In this document: positions 1 through 8,492 of the stretch, piece by piece
Numbering within the stretch: the stretch's first letter is position 1
Layout of the letters: the number at the start of each line of letters is the position of its first letter
Assembly (NCBI RefSeq): GCF_018612875.1
Contig: NZ_JAGGRI010000023.1
Span: forward strand, 62,001-126,000
Reading direction: 5' to 3'
Length of the DNA: 64,000 nucleotides
Source of the DNA: Lysobacter sp. ISL-50
Lineage (GTDB): Bacteria; Pseudomonadota; Gammaproteobacteria; Xanthomonadales; Xanthomonadaceae
The notes under the pieces: generated by a model
Seen by the model: only the letters and a program-made list of their open reading frames with translations
The model's database searches: none
Told to the model about the DNA's origin: nothing
Position numbers and translations under genes: made by a program

Positions 1-48
1 ATTCGAATTTTACCCTGGTCCAGCCGGCATGCTGATTGCGATGCGCCG

Positions 49-303
49 TCAGTCAGTCCGCATCTGATATCCGGAAACAGCGCTGCGACGTGTGCCATCG
101 GACGTGATCGCGTAAGCCACAACGTTCGTGTCGGCACGGCACAGACCCAAGCGGTTAAGCGAGGCGTTGTCTATGACGGGTGGGTTTGTGCCCACCCAGC
201 AATAGGAAACGAACACCGTTCCTCCTTCGATGCGTTCGGTACGGGGGTTGATGACTCCCGCTACGCCATCGATGACGCATTCTGCGAGTTCGCCCAACGG
301 CAA
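49..303 (-). CDS. Possible hypothetical protein or gene remnant
   Basis: An open frame of about 84 residues with protein-like composition (hydrophobic stretches, an SYCWVGTNPP segment) ends in a stop at 49-51. The only start available is TTG at 303. The same frame continues upstream past a stop at about 337-339 to an ATG near 357, which reads MTRQRIALKRF before the stop. The stretch may therefore be the end of an older, disrupted gene. I recognise no family. It lies at the left edge of the decayed accessory island, and 304-618 holds no other gene I can support. Confidence 0.25.
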   Translation of the reverse strand: MPLGELAECVIDGVAGVINPRTERIEGGTVFVSYCWVGTNPPVIDNASLNRLGLCRADTNVVAYAITSDGTRRSAVSGYQMRTD

Positions 304-618
304 GTCGTTGAAACCCGTATGTCAAAAACGCTTAAGCGCTATTCGCTGCCGAGTCATGGCCGTCCTCCCTTTGAGGCGAGGCGGGCCGAAACAAACACGA
401 CCACGACTCTCGCTTATGGGTCAGCGGGTTTACGTTGACAGCGGCACTGTGAATATTCGCTAGACGCGCACAGGCCACGCGACAGGCGGTGTGTGAGGCC
501 GAGATTCATGATGCGGCGAGACCCTTGGCCGGGCTGGCTGCGGCCCGTAGTGCGCCGCACGTTGCGCCGTTTAGCCTGAAATCGCGGGTCCTTCCTCGCG
601 ACTTTGACAAGCGGGGGC

Positions 619-1776
619 ATGGCCGCAAAACCCCGCTAGGGACCTGTTACGCGAAGAGGGCTGGATACCCGAAAGTGAGTCCGTGCGTGACGCGGCTACG
701 CTTTTCAATCGACTGGCGGGCCAACCCGCCGGCGACGCGCGTTGGAGGCCCCTGGTCGTCAATGGCCATGACAGCCAACTGTTGGTCACTTCGGTTCTCG
801 GCGTTAGAGTCAACGTCGCACATGAGCCAACCGATACGAGCATAACTGTTGCCGAGTGGTTCGGTGGCCAGCTAGTATTTTTCCTGGAACGCAGTCGGCG
901 TACAGAGACTTTCAAAGCATGCTGTTGGAGATCGCGGCCACTATATTTTCGGCGACTTGCAATTTTAAGAGTTTCGCAGACGCAGCGACGCGGCTACTCG
1001 AAGCAGATGCTGGCATGGACCGCGTTGCGTTGATCGGGTCACTATGTCTTAGCCGTCAACGTGTTTTTAGCGGTGTTTCCCGTGTTAGCGCGTGGGAAAA
1101 GCATTCGCCAAGGCGATATGAGGCGAGGTCGAGCAGGCCGGCGATTACTCCTGAATTTCCGGCACAAGCGGCATCCGCAGCTGCCGACGTTGAGCAGCGT
1201 GATGAGAAATACTTCCCGAAGGTGACCGACCACCGTGATGTTAAGGTGCATTCGGTTATCGACGCGCACTTGTGGGATCGTGCGGCTTGGGCGGGCACCG
1301 CCTTCGGTACGCTCGATCTTATGGCACCGCCGTTCTTGGCTTTCATGTTCAGAGACAATGAAGCCGCGACGAAAATCTTTGAGAGATGGCGGGATCGGTT
1401 CGGGATGATCGACAAGGGCGAGGAAATTCACATCGGCATCGTTCGACGTTTCACCGTTGAGCACCCGGCGCATTATGGAATGGTCGTGACATCAAATCAC
1501 CCGACGGATCCATCCGCGGCACGGATCTCCATGCTGGCGTCGCGCTCGCTCACTATGGAGCCCGCCGACGATTCCAATCTGACACGATTCCTCGGCGATT
1601 TCGAGAAAGCCGGCGCCTATCTCTTCATGCCAATGTTGCTGACGCCCGGGCAGCCACCAGTGCTTATGAAAGAACATTCTCTGCTAAAGCGGGAACTTCA
1701 TGTAAAGATGGCCGCAGATATCGCTCCAAACGACCTTGAGAATGTGTTTCTTAAGCTTCGCGGCTTGAAGATGTGA
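619..1776 (+). pseudogene. Hypothetical protein gene, apparently frameshifted near its start
   Basis: The best-supported part is the frame ending at 1776, open from an ATG at 856 (306 residues). Its last 170 residues are convincingly protein-like (a MAPPFLAFMF segment, a GEEIHIGIVRRFTVEH segment, a C-terminal LENVFLKLRG). The preceding stretch 641-885 is also protein-like but in the next frame (DLLREEGWIPESE, then LFNRLAGQPAGDARW). The two frames join naturally at a run of five T at about 879-883. An ATG at 619 starts a few codons (MAAKPR) in a third segment before a stop. One gene of about 385 codons with two small indels explains all three pieces. No known domain is recognised. It could instead be an intact 306-residue gene starting at 856, although no good ribosome site is seen there. 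Confidence 0.45.
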
Positions 1777-1778
1777 AT

Positions 1779-1992
1779 TTACTGCCCTGATCCGAGTGAA
1801 AGAGTAGGCCGGGTTCGGGCTTGCGGCGCCACACCGCCGTTAACAGGCTTGCAGTACCAGATCGGTGTGCTGCGTCGGACGCGTGGCTCAGCCCACCTGA
1901 CGGGAGAACAAATCCAACACGACGGCTAAGTACAGAAAGCCTTCGTGGGTGCGGATGTAGGTGATGTCGGTGACCCAAGTAATGGCATTCCA
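1779..1992 (-). mobile_element. IS3-family transposase (OrfB) remnant
   Basis: Read on the minus strand, this encodes [20 protein letters not shown] and then, after a stop and frame change, WRRKPEPGLLFHSDQGSKFT. These are the first and second catalytic-aspartate regions of the integrase core of IS3-family OrfB transposases. Only about 70 codons survive. There is an in-frame stop just after the FSRQVG segment, a frame change, and neither end of the element, so it cannot be functional. It lies between the broken hypothetical gene and the nuclease gene and shows past insertion and decay in this island. Confidence 0.8.
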
Positions 1993-2180
1993 TAAGGACT
2001 GAGCAGCGTTGAATCTGCCGCAATGCAGCATGCGTGCGCGCTAACTATCCAGATTGGCGCCGCATCGAAGACCCGTCCGCTTACGGCCAGAAGCGGACGA
2101 GCCAAGGCACATAAAACTTTCGGGTCGACGGCCGTTTCACAGACAAGACCCGGCTGATTCCTTGATCACGTGGGGTGGCC

Positions 2181-3650
2181 TCAGGCCTCGGCACGCATTC
2201 GCTCCGCCGCCCGCTGCAGGGTGCGCGGAGCGCGCAAATTCACCTGCTGCGCCATCACGTGCTGCTCAACGAGTGCCTTGCGCTGGCCTCGAATGCCATT
2301 TGCCGTGGTGATCTCGCGCAGGATCTGGCCCAAGGAGACGCCACGTGCCACCGCCAAGGACACCAACTGCTCCAGTTCGAAGATGCTCACGAATAGCATG
2401 TGCCCCGGCGCAAGACGCAGCGAATCCCATCGCGCATGACCTGTGCCATCGGCGGTGCCGGCGACCAGTTCGCGCAAGGCCACTCCATCGGTGACCAGCA
2501 GTTGCTTGAAGGTCACGCATACGAAGTATGTCTCATTCCGACGCAGGTCCTCGGGAAGCCGCGAGGCGCTGTTCACCGCCTGGTCGACGGCGCGCAGCAG
2601 AGACAATTTCATCCGTTCGGCCAGCACGGCCGGTAGATTGTGGTAGAGCTCCTCGTAGTGGCCTTCGATTCCCTTAGCGTCGAGCAACACCAAGGCGTCG
2701 TCCGCGGGCATGGCAAAGTCCACCACGTTGCCCTCGCCTTGCAGGCGCTCTTTGAGCTCCGTCTCACGGATCACCGGTGCCGCCAGGTCCTCGAGGACTT
2801 CGGCAATGTAGTTCTCGAATGCAGGCCCGAATTCATTCATGAAGGCGCGCGCTCCAGTGGCGCGTGCCAAATCGAACACCGCAGTGCCCAACGTCTGGAA
2901 CAGAAGCTTGTGGTGGATGCACACCGGCCCTTGCTGGGCGAGCAGGAAGGGAGTAGCGATGAAGGGCGACTGTTCGCACACCTCCACCTCCGGCGGCGTA
3001 TTTCGTTGTTCGGCCTCGAGCGCGATGCGGTGCAGGTCGGGCACCGGTCGGCTGAAGTGCCGCCGGATCACTTCCCAGTGCTGCAGGTCGCGAAGGCCTG
3101 CCGGCCGCTGTTGCGATAGCCCCGGGATTTGCAGAGCATCGCCACTGTCGGCGGCGAGGTACGCGAGTTGGCGCAGAAACTGCGCCGGCGTTAGCCGGTG
3201 GCGTTCCACAAAGCGCGCGGAGGTCGCCGAGTTGGCCAGCATCTCGCCCAACATGCGATGTTGGCGGGCGAGAGACCCCGGGTCGAAGCGACGCTGGAAC
3301 CAAATCTGCTGTAGGAACAATCGCCTCGCAAAGATCGTCTCCCCCGCACCGGGCATGTTAAGGGCGGCCATGGCATCCCAAATTGACTGGCCAACGAAGT
3401 TGATGTCGTCGTCGATCGGCACGGGACGCTCATCGTTCGGCCGCCAGCTGGCAAGGCCCCACTTGGCGATGAGTAACCACACGTGCGGTTTGCGCAGGTA
3501 CCACTCTTCACCGTCGTCAGGTGGGCGCCGCAACATGTCAAAGGCCGCATTGAAAAAAGCCAGGCCATGGCAGGCGCGAAGGCGCGCCTTGGCCTGCGCG
3601 AGCAACTCTCGTCCGTGTTCGATTGTCATTGCATCGTCAGGGGCATTCAT
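2181..3650 (-). CDS. PD-(D/E)XK nuclease-fold protein, candidate defence gene
   Basis: This 489-residue protein starts at ATG 3650 (MNAPDDAMTI). Residues 305-326 carry a nuclease-like active-site pattern: Glu279 in a predicted helix (FENYIAEVL), Asp311 in VVDF, and Asp324-Ala325-Lys326 after a short hydrophobic strand (ALVLLDAK). That is the spacing expected of the PD-(D/E)XK fold used by restriction-type and other DNA-cleaving enzymes. The N-terminal 250 residues are helical and match no family I know. The gene stands alone on the minus strand, about 250 bp after the broken DUF4238 gene, with nothing resembling a modification methylase nearby. A solitary large nuclease in an island with QatABCD suggests an antiphage or abortive-infection role, but that is inference from motif and context. 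The reading frame is intact. Confidence 0.65.
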   Translation of the reverse strand: MNAPDDAMTIEHGRELLAQAKARLRACHGLAFFNAAFDMLRRPPDDGEEWYLRKPHVWLLIAKWGLASWRPNDERPVPIDDDINFVGQSIWDAMAALNMPGAGETIFARRLFLQQIWFQRRFDPGSLARQHRMLGEMLANSATSARFVERHRLTPAQFLRQLAYLAADSGDALQIPGLSQQRPAGLRDLQHWEVIRRHFSRPVPDLHRIALEAEQRNTPPEVEVCEQSPFIATPFLLAQQGPVCIHHKLLFQTLGTAVFDLARATGARAFMNEFGPAFENYIAEVLEDLAAPVIRETELKERLQGEGNVVDFAMPADDALVLLDAKGIEGHYEELYHNLPAVLAERMKLSLLRAVDQAVNSASRLPEDLRRNETYFVCVTFKQLLVTDGVALRELVAGTADGTGHARWDSLRLAPGHMLFVSIFELEQLVSLAVARGVSLGQILREITTANGIRGQRKALVEQHVMAQQVNLRAPRTLQRAAERMRAEA

Positions 3651-3901
3651 CGGCGGAGGTGAGCTTTGTTATGGACTCGGTGCAGGTTGCGATCGAGTTG
3701 ATAGCAAATGCCGGTAGGTGTGGGCCTGTCTGCTGTTGATGATCGGCCGTTATCGGACAGGAGCGGACATATCGAAGTGCGTAGCCCGTCGATAAGAGTC
3801 GAGCAGCTGTGTGTGTGTGGACGCAGACGCGCTGAGCAGCTACTAGGTACCCAAATTTGGTCAAGACTTGAAGGGCATTAGGTCAGCTTCCGCCTGCGCA
3901 A

Positions 3902-4757
3902 TCAAGACGCGGGCCGCGTTGTCCGCTTGACCCGATTCGTTTCAGCCACCTCGGTTGGCGTCGCGAGCCGGCGCGTCCAATCGGGAAGCAGCTCGCCGTC
4001 CGCGGGACTCCACCGAAGGGCCAGTCCGCTCGAGATAGGCAAGGTGAACCCCTGGCCGAGGTTGGGTGGAAACGGAGTGTCTCCCAACACGAAGGCCGTT
4101 CCGACCGGGGCGTCCAGGATCTCTACGCTGTGCCGCGCCAGTTGGAAGAAGACGCGCTCAATCGTTTCTGGATCGAGCGCGATCTGCGAGGGCAAGATTG
4201 CGTCGTTCGGAGGCCGGGTGAGCACATCGTCCATCTCCTCAAGTAACGCTTCCTCATCCCGTTTCCGAATGAGGTCGTAGGCCCACGCAGCTTCCTCAGG
4301 CCCGATCCCAAGCTTGCACAAGCTGACCTGATAGTCACTCAGAGACTGATTGAACGCGTCAACCAGCGCGACAGCGAGCTCTTTCGACCTGCGGTGACCC
4401 ATGTTCAAGGTGTCCGGATGTCGGCATGCGCTGAAGGCCACGAACCATCGAAGGAAGATCTGGTCCTCGACCGAGCCCACTGCACCTAGCGTGTCCAAAT
4501 TCGAGAACGCCTTCGCTGCCTTGGTCTCGAAGTGACCCGCCGCGCGCTCCAACGCATTGGAAGGACGCCCCCCCCGCGTCATAGATCGTGTAGAGCCAAT
4601 CCTGGCTCATTAACTTCTTCGGGCCGACCTTCTTCGTGCGGTTGTCTTGTAGGGTCCAGACTTCTCCATTTCCAGCCTCGAAACGTCGCTGCCAGAACTG
4701 GGGCACGTAGTGTCGGTTCCGGGTTTCGAGCGGATCGTATTCGTTAGCGGAAGCCAT
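3902..4757 (-). pseudogene. DUF4238 family protein, frameshifted at a G8 tract
   Basis: The N-terminal part starts at ATG 4757 and contains NRHYVPQFWQRRF, the opening signature of DUF4238 proteins, which have no established function. The rest of the protein, from RPSNALERAAGHF to the stop at 3902, is in another frame. The switch coincides exactly with eight consecutive C (plus strand) at 4568-4575. With seven, the two parts join as one 284-residue protein, which matches the total length minus one base. As written, the first frame continues as unrelated low-complexity sequence. An ATG at 4582 just before the tract could restart translation of the second part (226 residues). The cause may be phase variation, a real mutation or a sequencing error. 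Confidence 0.7.
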
Positions 4758-4852
4758 GGGCCTATCTTACCGACGACAATGTCTGCTATGGGTCGAAAGC
4801 TGTCATTGGCGGCACATGGAAGCTCGCTCGCTTCGATAGCCACCCGTAAAAA

Positions 4853-5439
4853 CTACATTGACCCACCGGCCAGCGCTTGCCGCACGGCAGTGGCGATATA
4901 GTTAATGTGTTCCGGCGTCCGCAGATCCCCGCTAATTTCCAGCTGCGCTCCCATTCCGCGACTTCCTCGATTACAAATGTTGGCAGGACGTCGTGCCGGG
5001 AACTCATGACCGCTAGCAATTGCAGGGTAGCTTGCTCCTATCAATGCGGTAGTTAACAAAGCTGCCAAGGACTTGTCCAAGCCCCCGACGCATATCCTTG
5101 CGTCGCCCGAACACCCATGAATGGCGACAACCGTATGCGCCAGTGCCAGCATTTCAAGACAGCGAGGCTCAGAAAATCGATGGCTGGTCACATGAAGCAC
5201 GCCATTGCCTTCTGCCTTAAGCCCTTCAAACAGGTAGACAGAGTAGTCCGCACCGGCAATGCCCCTCGCGAGCGGAGAGGTTCCGGGCTCAATACCACCG
5301 CCATGGGGGGGGCGAGCACGAGTACGTCTTGCCTAGCTCCGCGAATATCGGTAATAGAGTAGTCGTGGCCAAGTATCTCAGCAGCGGCTAAGTCTTCAAA
5401 ACTGGAGTAGTGGTCGGGTCTGCCCATAGTAGAAATCAC
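4853..5439 (-). pseudogene. Poly-gamma-glutamate hydrolase family (YjqB/PghP) protein, frameshifted at a C8 tract
   Basis: The two halves are clear. From the GTG at 5439 (or ATG at 5427) the frame runs to DVLVLAP. The next frame then gives HGGGIEPGTSPLARGIAG, SVYLFEGLK, LHVTSHRFSEPR, VVAIHGCSGD and the C-terminal INYIATAVRQAL. The HGGGIEPGTS block with its metal-binding histidine, and the later SHRF and IHG segments, are the hallmarks of the zinc-dependent poly-gamma-glutamate hydrolase/YjqB family found in phages and bacteria. The frames meet at eight G (plus strand) at 5295-5302. Six would give the standard APHGGG reading and a 194-residue protein. The gene begins 4 bp beyond the qatD stop, so it would be transcribed with the Qat operon. 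As written it is broken. Confidence 0.8.
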
Positions 5440-5443
5440 AAGC

Positions 5444-6256
5444 TCAAGTGGTTTTGAACAGTCGTAGCTGTCTGTTGATGCTGGCGCCAGGTGTGGGAGA
5501 GAGCATCGAAGCCAAGTTGCTCGTAATCTGGTCAGCCAAGCGCGTGGAATCGATGCCTCGCAACTTTGCGAGCAAAGCTACTGTGGACGGAATATCTGTC
5601 GGGCGCGCTGGACGCTCATCGAACGTCACGAACGGCCCATCCGTCTCGGTTAATAGACGATCTATAGGTAGGGCTCGAAGCAATGCATGCATCTTCTCGG
5701 ACCTAACCATCTCGACGTTGAGGGAGAAATAGCAGCCCAACTCTATCGCACGGGTCGCCTCAGACTTCGTTCCGGTAAACCAGTGCAGAACCGGCACACA
5801 GGTTTTATTACGTAGATGCAGATCCAGTTCTTTAAGGACCTTGGAAACAGCCCTCACGCTGTGAATGCTTAGGATCTTCCCACCGTGCTCATCGCAGGCC
5901 CTAAGGATCCGCTCGAACACGCGCCGCTGCTCTTGGAAGCTAGAGTAATACCGCGGTCCCGCATCGAGGCCGATTTCGCCCACATACCGCGCCCGGGATA
6001 AGAGCTTCTCAAATATTGGCAGTTCGTCCGCTCGCTCCGCGACCAACTGCGGATGTAGGCCCAGCCCTACGAGGGTGTAGGGATAGCCCATGGCCATCTC
6101 GACGTTACGCGCGAAAGCCTTGGGGGTCGTTGTTACCCCCAAAGTTACGATCTTCTCCGCATCGCACTCGCGTATGAGGTCCTGATGGTCCCGATACAGA
6201 TCCAAGTGACAGTGGAAGTCGACCCATCTTGGTGATGTAGGAACCGCGCTAGTCAA
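5444..6256 (-). CDS. qatD: QatD, TatD-like metal-dependent nuclease of the Qat antiphage system
   Basis: This 270-residue TatD-family protein has the metal-site landmarks in order: HxH in DFHCHLD near residue 15, Glu in VGEIGLD, His in SIHSVRA, His in VLHWFTG and Asp in LTETDGPF. Housekeeping TatD is an exo-DNase. In QatABCD this subunit is one of four needed for defence, but its exact substrate is not known. Its ATG overlaps the qatC stop by 4 bp, so the two are translationally coupled. The length is typical and all metal ligands appear present. The order qatA-B-C-D is what rules out a stand-alone TatD. Confidence 0.9.
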   Translation of the reverse strand: MTSAVPTSPRWVDFHCHLDLYRDHQDLIRECDAEKIVTLGVTTTPKAFARNVEMAMGYPYTLVGLGLHPQLVAERADELPIFEKLLSRARYVGEIGLDAGPRYYSSFQEQRRVFERILRACDEHGGKILSIHSVRAVSKVLKELDLHLRNKTCVPVLHWFTGTKSEATRAIELGCYFSLNVEMVRSEKMHALLRALPIDRLLTETDGPFVTFDERPARPTDIPSTVALLAKLRGIDSTRLADQITSNLASMLSPTPGASINRQLRLFKTT

Positions 6257-7626
6257 TCTGAAGGCCTCGACTCGACATTCTCCAGCAGACGGGCTACTTC
6301 CTCTAAGCCGTTACGATATACGGCTTCATAGTCGCCCCAGTTGTCCGGGAAGTCTATCAAGGGCCCGGGTTTGTGGATGTCGAATTTCGCCCTTTGCGGA
6401 CGCGCCCTCAGTCGGGCGATGGCGAGCTGGAACGAGCGGACGTGCTCTCCCTCAGCACTCTTGCTGTCCAACGCGCTTTCTTCCAGGTCGATTAATTGGT
6501 AGTCGGTGTCGTCCCGTCCGAAACCGCGCTTCAAAGCAGCTCGTCTAATAAGGCAGGGAACGCAATGCCCACAGTTTTTAGGCTGACGCCTATCCTCGTC
6601 CTGAGAGAAGCGAGCCTTGTTCGGCGATGAGCACGAAATAGTGTTGCTAGCGTGCTCTACTAGAAACTTCTGATCCGCACAGTGCTCGACCATCTCTCCC
6701 TTCGTCATGTGACGATACGCATTATGGAGATTTCCGCTCACTCCAATGACGCGTAACAACTCGTTGAAACGAGCCATGTAGTAGGGATGGGTTGTCCGGG
6801 TACTAAGGGATCCCAAGCGGAGCGGATCGAGCGGTACATTGAGGGAGATCAAACCATTCTCGGGCACATGGATGATGACATCACCGCCGATCGCGTCGGC
6901 AGCAAGCGCCGCCAGCGCGAAGAAGAGAAATGACCTCCCTCTCAACGTGTTCTCGCCCTTGGAACCCTCTACCGTACCGGTCGCAAAACCCACTCGCGCC
7001 CTGACCGAATAGAACGAGACATCGGCATAGCTCTCATGGAGCGCGGATAGGCAAATGTCTTGATGTTTACTTGTGATGCCATCCCACCAGTGACTCACAA
7101 GCAAGACACTCTCTTTCTGGGTCAGCAGGTCTACAGCGCCAATGAAACTATCCAAGCCTCCGGAGAACAAGCAAACCGATGCTGGCTTGTCCGCAAGAGT
7201 GTCCGTAATTGGTTCGAGGATAGCCGCGACGGAAAGTGCCCGCGGCCTGAACGCGAGGGTCCACCTATCACCAGTGAGGAAGTTGAGTGTCGACTCAATG
7301 AGTGGCGTCGCCCCCACCCATATCTCGTGGTCGCTCATAGGAAGACATAGCTCCAGTTCTCGCGTCCACCCGTCTTGCCCGTCCACACCCCGTTCTACAC
7401 GAGTATCTGCGGCGGTAACTGCTGCTGCGAGCAGTGCCAGATCAAGCGCTCGCTCAGATGGCTGCAACCCAAGCGCTTCCAGCTTGGTCAACATACCTCC
7501 GAGCTGATGATCGATAGCGTCGAAACCTTCGAAGAAAACCTCGGTGACGTGCGATCCATCAAGCCTCCGATCTACCTGTGCCACATCGTCTGCGCCGATT
7601 CGGAATACGATCGATTGCCTAGTCAT
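6253..7626 (-). CDS. qatC: QatC, QueC-like PP-loop protein of the Qat antiphage system
   Basis: This 457-residue protein carries an adenylating PP-loop, SGGLDS, at residues 155-160, and a cysteine-rich segment near the C-terminus (SCSS, then CGHCVPC at about 370). QueC, the 7-cyano-7-deazaguanine synthase, has both features. The protein is about twice the length of housekeeping QueC because of a 150-residue N-terminal extension, as expected of QatC. It is inferred to act on a nucleobase or a protein tail by ATP-dependent adenylation; the reaction is not established. Its ATG overlaps the qatB stop by 4 bp, and its stop overlaps qatD. Confidence 0.92.
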   Translation of the reverse strand: MTRQSIVFRIGADDVAQVDRRLDGSHVTEVFFEGFDAIDHQLGGMLTKLEALGLQPSERALDLALLAAAVTAADTRVERGVDGQDGWTRELELCLPMSDHEIWVGATPLIESTLNFLTGDRWTLAFRPRALSVAAILEPITDTLADKPASVCLFSGGLDSFIGAVDLLTQKESVLLVSHWWDGITSKHQDICLSALHESYADVSFYSVRARVGFATGTVEGSKGENTLRGRSFLFFALAALAADAIGGDVIIHVPENGLISLNVPLDPLRLGSLSTRTTHPYYMARFNELLRVIGVSGNLHNAYRHMTKGEMVEHCADQKFLVEHASNTISCSSPNKARFSQDEDRRQPKNCGHCVPCLIRRAALKRGFGRDDTDYQLIDLEESALDSKSAEGEHVRSFQLAIARLRARPQRAKFDIHKPGPLIDFPDNWGDYEAVYRNGLEEVARLLENVESRPSD

Positions 7627-8489
7627 TCCATGTCTCCCGCCGTTGCCGACACCAGTTCAAAGGAGGCCTCGTAGATGGATTCGACGACTTGCGCAACCTG
7701 CTGATCCGTCTTCTCCGTCAATCCATCGAAATGCCGGGCCAAATGACCGCGTACACATCCAGCGACAAAGTCGTGCAGTTGGTCCAGGATGCGTTCAACT
7801 TCCCGCACGTTCTCTGGTGAGTCGATCACGTGTTTTCCTATATCGGCGATCACACGTCCCTCAATAGTATGAATAACGAATCCTTGAAAGAACTCGGATA
7901 GCTGGTCCGCCGTCATCTCCTCAAAGGTACCCGCATCCGATTCCGCGAGATCCGCGATCGAATCGAGGAGTGCTTGCCTTGCAATGGCTTCATCTACTCG
8001 GCCGCCTGGCGGACACATTCCTTCTAGCAATTCGACAAAGACTTCAGCGGCAGGTCGACCCGCTAAGTGTCCGAGGTTGAGTCGCTGCAGAACGATGGCA
8101 GCGCCGTCTCGGTCGATGTCGCGAATGACCTGAAGTAGCTGCTTACCAACACCTCGGGACGCCCCCATACGCCGAGCGGCTTTACCAGCGGAGCCAGTGC
8201 CGTTACGCACGTATTGGGACACTGCTCGCCGAAGCGTTTCGGAATCTCCACTACGAACAAATCGAGTGAAGTTGCCCTTCGCTCCGCCAAGCGCACCGGC
8301 AGAGGAAGTGTCAGGCCCGGCAACTGGAACCTTTGGGGAGGTCGGTTGCGGCGCAGGAGATCCATCGTTGCCACTCGCGGGATCACTTGGCGCTGCGGTA
8401 GGCGCCCCCGCCGCCCCGGGGGCGGTGTCGTCAATCCAACTGGGAACCAGCCCCGATGGGGCTCCACCGTATCCCTTCGATGTGCCCAT
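7623..8489 (-). CDS. qatB: QatB, component of the Qat antiphage system
   Basis: This 288-residue protein begins MGTSKGYGGAPSGLVPSW, the conserved start of QatB proteins. About 70 residues of disordered Pro/Ala/Ser/Thr-rich linker follow, then a helical domain. No catalytic motif is visible and the molecular role is unknown. It lies 3 bp after the qatA stop and overlaps qatC by 4 bp, so the whole operon is tightly packed. A conserved extreme N-terminus followed by low-complexity sequence suggests the N-terminal tail could be a substrate or docking element for QatC, which is speculation. Confidence 0.88.
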   Translation of the reverse strand: MGTSKGYGGAPSGLVPSWIDDTAPGAAGAPTAAPSDPASGNDGSPAPQPTSPKVPVAGPDTSSAGALGGAKGNFTRFVRSGDSETLRRAVSQYVRNGTGSAGKAARRMGASRGVGKQLLQVIRDIDRDGAAIVLQRLNLGHLAGRPAAEVFVELLEGMCPPGGRVDEAIARQALLDSIADLAESDAGTFEEMTADQLSEFFQGFVIHTIEGRVIADIGKHVIDSPENVREVERILDQLHDFVAGCVRGHLARHFDGLTEKTDQQVAQVVESIYEASFELVSATAGDME

Positions 8490-8492
8490 ATA

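Noticed and set aside
879-883. Programmed ribosomal frameshift at the T5 run
   Set aside because: There is no slippery heptamer of the known type or downstream structure, and a second frame break nearby points to decay.
5444-6256. Housekeeping TatD DNase
   Set aside because: Its position as the last of four coupled qat genes and its sequence in that context make QatD the better call.
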